NCBI GenBank assembly: GCA_947631255.1
Contig: CANRKT010000029.1
Span: 1 to 42,946 of the forward strand
Direction: 5' to 3'
DNA length: 42,946 bases
DNA from: an uncultured Enterobacteriaceae bacterium
Lineage (GTDB): Bacteria > Pseudomonadota > Gammaproteobacteria > Enterobacterales > Enterobacteriaceae
Below the pieces are notes generated by a model. That model was not told where the DNA came from, searched no databases, and worked only from the letters and a program-made list of their open reading frames with translations. Shown piece by piece: positions 39,194 through 42,946 of this stretch. The translations under genes were made by a program, and so were the position numbers. Position 1 is the stretch's first letter, and the number at the start of each line of letters is the position of its first letter.

Positions 39194-39230
39194 AAAAAAG
39201 GCACCTGACTGAAAGGTGCCTTTTTCTTTT
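39194..39230. terminator. Bidirectional terminator between mltD and yafE
   Basis: AAAAAGGCACCT pairs with AGGTGCCTTTTT around a 7-base loop, giving a stem of 12 bp with A and T runs on either side. The T-run overlaps the yafE stop codon. Confidence 0.9.
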
Positions 39231-40002
39231 AGGCTTTAATCGCCTCCAGCATGATGGTATCGCTGGTAAATGAGCCATCACGCTGTAATTCAAAGTAGTG
39301 TTTGACCTCATCTGAAGCACTTTTCTGATAGGCTCGAATCGCATCTGCCAGCACTATTGGTGTGCGCATCCTCGCTATCCAACTGGTGAACTCAAGATTC
39401 AGCCTGTCACAGTTAACATGGCGGATCATCAGTCCCGCTTCATTAAACAGTCTCAGCCATTCGCCGCTGGCGTAATTACGCACGTGTGAAGTATCACGTA
39501 AAGCTTCTACAGTTTGTAACCAGATATCCAGCACCGGATACCCTGGCGACAGCACATCCATAAAAATAACAATACCGCCGGGTTTCAGCACACGTTTAAC
39601 CTCACGCAGTGCCTGGCCCACATCATGCCAGTGATGTGCGGAATAGCGACTGATAACCACATCGAATGTTCCCTCATCAAAAGGGAGATCCTCTGCATAA
39701 CCAAGGCAAGTCGTCAGATTGGTGATCCCCCGCGTTTGTGCGGTCTCGGCAACGACGGTCAGCATCGGGTTCGACAAGTCGTAGGCCACGACACTTTTAA
39801 CCTTTACCGCAGCAATAAAACTGGCGTGCCCTGCCCCGCATCCCATATCCAGTACAGTGGCATTCTGAAAGTCACTCAGACGCACGCTGAGACGCTCCAG
39901 GTCGCTTCCTGAAGCATGAACACTGCTATTCAGATAAGCACTGGCCTGCGAACTAAATTGCTGATTAACTTTGTCGTGATGGGACTGAATTGCCATAGTC
40001 AT
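39229..40002 (-). CDS. yafE: SAM-dependent methyltransferase YafE
   Basis: The 257-residue product is a class I methyltransferase with a clear SAM motif I, ATVLDMGCGAGHASFIAA (about residues 48-65), motif II LPFDEGTFDVVISRYSAHHW and motif III VKRVLKPGGIVIFMDVLSP. It resembles the UbiE/Coq5 group, but the substrate is unknown. The neighbour yafD lies upstream on the same strand, 43 bp away, so they may form an operon. Confidence 0.92.
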   Translation of the reverse strand: MTMAIQSHHDKVNQQFSSQASAYLNSSVHASGSDLERLSVRLSDFQNATVLDMGCGAGHASFIAAVKVKSVVAYDLSNPMLTVVAETAQTRGITNLTTCLGYAEDLPFDEGTFDVVISRYSAHHWHDVGQALREVKRVLKPGGIVIFMDVLSPGYPVLDIWLQTVEALRDTSHVRNYASGEWLRLFNEAGLMIRHVNCDRLNLEFTSWIARMRTPIVLADAIRAYQKSASDEVKHYFELQRDGSFTSDTIMLEAIKA

Positions 40003-40045
40003 ATCCTTGCGATTAAAAAGAGAGGCCGCCCGCGGAAAACGCTAA

Positions 40046-40840
40046 CTAAGACATGTCGGGGTAAAACTCAACCAGGAGCGGATTATGGTCGGATGCCCGG
40101 GTAACCAGAACAGAAGCCTCCGCGACTTTAAGACCACGATAGAATACAAAATCGAGCGGTTTACCAAAAACACGGCTGCGATGATCATCCATAAAACGGA
40201 CTTGCCGCAAAGTCATTTCACGCGCAAATCGGTAAAGGGCATTCATGCGCTGACGGCTCCAGGCATTAAAATCCCCCGCCATGATCACCGGGCCAGTATG
40301 GTGTGCAATTTGCTCGCCAATCGGTGCCAGCTGTTTACTGTAAACATCAACCCCGAGGCTGAAATTTATCGCATGAATGTTGATAACCATTAGCAACCGC
40401 CCATCGAATAATGGATAGACAGTGACCAAAGCAGACTTCGCCAGACGCAGAATAGGTTCGCGTTCGCGCAGGGGATAACAAAATACGGGGTGTGTGGCTG
40501 AAAGCGTCATTACACCGGAAGGATGCTGCGGCAGAACAAATGCCGGAACCTGATCAGCCCCCAGATAGTTTTGTGTCGCAAACCCCACCAGTTCTGGTGT
40601 GGTTTGTGCTTCCTGTAATAAAACCAGTTGTGCGTCTTTACTGAACGTTCTTAGTACTGATAACCAGTCGGTACGTTGTTGCTTAAAAATATTCCACACT
40701 AATATGCGCAGTTTATCCGCACCGGGCAGAGGTGAGCCGGCAGGTAATGCATTGCTGAGGGCAGAAAATGATCCTGAAGCCAGAATTCGTTTTGCTGGCT
40801 GACCAGCTGAGTACCGCATGGAATACATTTTTTTATGCAC
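40046..40840 (-). CDS. yafD: Endonuclease/exonuclease/phosphatase family protein YafD
   Basis: The 264-residue product has the metal-dependent phosphoesterase motifs in order: [41 protein letters not shown] and [13 protein letters not shown]. The true substrate is not known. A GTG start at 40840 is preferred because it places [18 protein letters not shown] in register with the E. coli N-terminus; GGGAG lies 13 bases upstream. ATG codons at 40828 and 40819 are alternatives, and a longer frame to 40924 is not supported. Confidence 0.9.
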   Translation of the reverse strand: MHKKMYSMRYSAGQPAKRILASGSFSALSNALPAGSPLPGADKLRILVWNIFKQQRTDWLSVLRTFSKDAQLVLLQEAQTTPELVGFATQNYLGADQVPAFVLPQHPSGVMTLSATHPVFCYPLREREPILRLAKSALVTVYPLFDGRLLMVINIHAINFSLGVDVYSKQLAPIGEQIAHHTGPVIMAGDFNAWSRQRMNALYRFAREMTLRQVRFMDDHRSRVFGKPLDFVFYRGLKVAEASVLVTRASDHNPLLVEFYPDMS

Positions 40841-40998
40841 GTTTAGCTGATGACTCCCGTAACTGAAGATATTCACAAATTTCAGAACTATTTTAGTTAT
40901 AGGGATTCTAGCGTAAATTTTCAATTAACATGATAAAAGCATTGTCAGCGTAGCCTGTATACCCAAAATAAGTCATGCCGCCAATGCGACCACTTATC

Positions 40999-41130
40999 TC
41001 ATTTGCCGCTCAGGATAATCAGAACTACCGCCAGCGCGACAATAACCGCAACAGCACGAGTAGGCATATCTTTAGGAGCCAGACTTGCGCAATAGTCGGG
41101 CCAGTAGAAAACAGGCACCATCAGAGCCAT
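40999..41130 (-). CDS. Candidate 43-residue single-pass membrane protein
   Basis: This short frame begins MALMVPVFYWPDYCASLAPK and ends with a strong hydrophobic helix, AVAVIVALAVVLIILSGK. An in-frame stop lies 9 bases before the ATG, so it is a self-contained ORF. GGAG is present 12 bases upstream, which is a little far. It sits in the 400-bp gap between divergent yafD and yafC, upstream of yafD on the same strand. The family is not recognised. Part of the yafD transcript could carry it. Confidence 0.5.
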   Translation of the reverse strand: MALMVPVFYWPDYCASLAPKDMPTRAVAVIVALAVVLIILSGK

Positions 41131-41239
41131 GAGTATAATTTACTCCATAACAGAGGCATTTGATGACAGACAGTATGGCTTGATGTTTAAATAACAAAAA
41201 GATGCAAAATATCAATTTACTTTTGCTTTTGGGGCAATA

Positions 41240-42121
41240 ATGAAAGCAACAACTGACGAGTTAATTATTTTTGTAGCAGTCGTGGAAAGCGGTAGTTTTA
41301 GTCGGGCTGCTGAGCAACTAAACCAGGCTAATTCAGCAATTAGTCGGGCCGTAAAACGCCTGGAAATGAAATTAGGTGTCAGTCTGCTAAACCGCACAAC
41401 GCGCCAGCTCAGTTTGACGGAAGAAGGCAGTCGTTATTTTCGTAATGTGCAGCCAATTCTGCAGGCAATGGCAGCGGCAGAAAATGATCTGACAGAAAGC
41501 AAAAAAACTCCTCGTGGATTGCTGCGGGTTGATGCAGCTACACCGGTGCTGCTACATCTGTTGATGCCTCTGGTGAAACCTTTCCGGGAGCGTTATCCGG
41601 ATATTATTCTCTCTCTGGTCTCTTCAGAAAATTTCATCAATTTAATTGAAAGAAAAGTAGACATTGCTATTCGGGCAGGGAATTTAACTGATTCCAGTTT
41701 ACGTGCTCGTCCGCTAAGGATCAGCTATCGCAAGTTAGTCGCCACTCCGGGTTATCTGGCGGAATATGGTACACCAGAAGTTATTACAGAACTGAAAAAC
41801 CATACTTGCCTTGGATTTACTGAGCCATCATCATTGAATCAATGGCCTGTTGCATTACCTGATGGACAGTTAATTGAGATAAAACCAGATATTTCTTCCA
41901 ACAGTGGCGAAACCTTAAAACAGCTTTGCTTACAGGGAAATGGCATTACCTGTTTGTCAGATTTTATGACTGATAAAGAGCTTGAGAGCGGAGAACTGGT
42001 TGAGTTATTTGCCGGACAACGCCTGCCAATAGAAATGCCATTAAATGCTGTTTATTACAGCGATCGCGCGGTCAGTTCGCGTATCAGAGCATTTGTTGAT
42101 TTCGTCAGTGAGCAATTATAA
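41240..42121 (+). CDS. yafC: LysR-type transcriptional regulator YafC
   Basis: The 293-residue product has an N-terminal winged helix-turn-helix ([32 protein letters not shown], given in E. coli as a near match) and the LysR effector-binding domain from about residue 90 ([41 protein letters not shown]). Its targets are unknown. The start [11 protein letters not shown] matches E. coli YafC. It is the last gene in E. coli order; the sequence beyond it is accessory. Confidence 0.93.
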   Translation: MKATTDELIIFVAVVESGSFSRAAEQLNQANSAISRAVKRLEMKLGVSLLNRTTRQLSLTEEGSRYFRNVQPILQAMAAAENDLTESKKTPRGLLRVDAATPVLLHLLMPLVKPFRERYPDIILSLVSSENFINLIERKVDIAIRAGNLTDSSLRARPLRISYRKLVATPGYLAEYGTPEVITELKNHTCLGFTEPSSLNQWPVALPDGQLIEIKPDISSNSGETLKQLCLQGNGITCLSDFMTDKELESGELVELFAGQRLPIEMPLNAVYYSDRAVSSRIRAFVDFVSEQL

Positions 42122-42162
42122 GAAAAACTTAAAATATCCCCCCCAGAGTCACTGGACTACAC

Positions 42163-42187
42163 CCCGTAAAGTTGGGCAGTTTACGGG
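42163..42187 (+). terminator. Hairpin downstream of yafC
   Basis: CCCGTAAA and TTTACGGG form a perfect 8-bp inverted repeat with a 9-base loop, 41 bases after the yafC stop. CTTTCC follows, so this may be a weak terminator or part of a mobile-element end. Confidence 0.35.
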
Positions 42188-42392
42188 CTTTCCAGTTACT
42201 CTGATGTAGCATCCTGTTCTGCGAACAACGAGACGATATCCCGTGAACCATGTTACAGCCTTTCAACACGAGCTTCAGTCTCAGGCACTCTGAACATGAT
42301 GAGATAGCGGCCATAGGCACAGCTTCTGACGTTCAGTCACGCATGGTTGTTCCCAGGGAACAGGGACAGACCAGACTAGACCGCAGGAGTAT

Positions 42393-42605
42393 GTGATTAA
42401 ACGGGCTCAGGTTCTTGAGGTCTCTCTGGAGCGGCTGGTATTCGGTAAGCAGAGACAGGAACAGCCTGTTTTTGAGATTAAAAACAAGCGATTAAAAGAA
42501 CTCTGTAAACAGGCAGACAGACTGAAGCCAGATGTTCAGGATGTTATCTGTCGCTTTATGGATATGGCAACTAAGCAGGATAAACTTAAACGGACAATCA
42601 GATAA
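42393..42605 (+). pseudogene. Truncated XRE-family regulator (C-terminal part)
   Basis: The frame reads KRAQVLEVSLERLVFGKQ and then RLKELCKQADRLKPDVQDVI and FMDMATKQDKLKRTIR. The VLxVSLERLVFG stretch is the typical end of the XRE helix-turn-helix domain, followed by a helical tail. The usual N-terminal helices are absent: upstream the frame is open only to a stop at 42327 and codes for nothing recognisable. It begins at a GTG or is a 5'-truncated gene. It stands 80 bp before the SymE-like gene and may have been its regulator. Confidence 0.45.
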
Positions 42606-42685
42606 CCTGCAGATATTTAACGCGAAAATGAAGTATTGGGTCACCTCAGTCCGCTGACCACAACAGCGAGTTAGAAGTAGTTATT

Positions 42686-42913
42686 ATGGCTGAGCACGAT
42701 TCTAAGTCAGAAGCAGTAACAACTGAAGTGCCACCGCTAAAAATGCGGCGTTATACGGTAAGTGATATTCGGGATCAGCGAAAGTACCAGCCCGCGCCCG
42801 CCATTATCCTTAAAGGGTACTGGATGGCGGAGCTGGGCTTTAGTACCGGGCAGAAGGTTGAGGTGATTACCGAGCCGGGACAGTTAATTATCAGGCTGGC
42901 TGAACATGTATAA
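42686..42913 (+). CDS. SymE family toxin-like protein
   Basis: The 75-residue product has the SymE pattern RRYTVSDIRDQRKYQPAPAI followed by LKGYWMAELGFSTGQKVEV and a C-terminal strand IIRLAEHV; E. coli SymE has RQLTVSY, PAITLKGQWLEAAGF and TGTAVDV at the same places. SymE is an SOS-induced, AbrB-fold toxin or RNA/DNA-binding protein whose mRNA is silenced by the antisense RNA SymR. This form lacks the C-terminal extension of E. coli SymE (113 residues). No LexA box is seen in the 80 bp upstream. An antisense RNA over its start is likely but not shown. Confidence 0.8.
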   Translation: MAEHDSKSEAVTTEVPPLKMRRYTVSDIRDQRKYQPAPAIILKGYWMAELGFSTGQKVEVITEPGQLIIRLAEHV

Positions 42914-42946
42914 TCATGTTACTTGGTGAGTAAAGCCCCAGTCTAA

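Noticed and set aside
42129-42320. 63-codon minus-strand frame after yafC, suspected transposase remnant
   Set aside because: No transposase motif, start signal or terminal inverted repeat pair could be supported; only the local 8-bp hairpin is clear.

Overview
The window is chromosomal DNA from a member of the Enterobacterales. Nearly every core gene reads as a close relative of an Escherichia coli K-12 gene, in the same local order. All identifications come from motifs, lengths and remembered family sequences; no database search was run. The genus cannot be named safely.

There are two conserved backbone blocks. Block A (1-7321) follows the E. coli order argV/serV tRNAs, csrA, alaS, recX, recA, pncC, mltB. 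Block B (19213-42121) follows the E. coli proA to yafC segment: proA, proB, phoE, crl, frsA, gpt, pepD, dinB, yafK, yafJ, gmhA, fadE, yafV, tRNA-Asp, dnaQ, rnhA, yafS, gloB, mltD, yafE, yafD, yafC. In E. coli these blocks lie far apart on the chromosome, so the stretch between them (7322-19212) marks a rearrangement joint filled with accessory genes.

The accessory joint carries, in order: a remnant of an MFS drug exporter; a lone glucuronate isomerase gene (uxaC); an ERIC-like palindromic repeat; a translationally coupled pair made of a YaaW-like membrane protein and an unknown 322-residue partner; a complete tryptophanase operon (tnaC leader peptide, tnaA, tnaB) with a CRP site; a GNAT acetyltransferase; a GntP-family symporter with a GntR-type operator; two doubtful small ORFs; and a CitMHS-family carboxylate transporter. 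Together they suggest catabolism of amino acids and sugar acids.

Regulatory sites that can be read directly include a LexA box filling the recA promoter spacer, a LexA box before dinB, a Pho box before phoE, a FadR box before fadE, a CRP site and TnaC-type leader before tnaA, and a GntR-like operator before the GntP symporter. Many genes end at clear hairpin terminators, several of them shared by convergent genes.

The right end (42122-42946) is accessory again: a truncated XRE-type regulator followed by a SymE-family toxin-like gene. A decayed fragment of a uup-type ABC ATPase sits between yafV and the tRNA-Asp gene. The most promising items for follow-up are the YaaW-like pair, the TnaC variant with a UAA stop, the terminator between tnaA and tnaB, and a 43-codon membrane-protein ORF between yafD and yafC.
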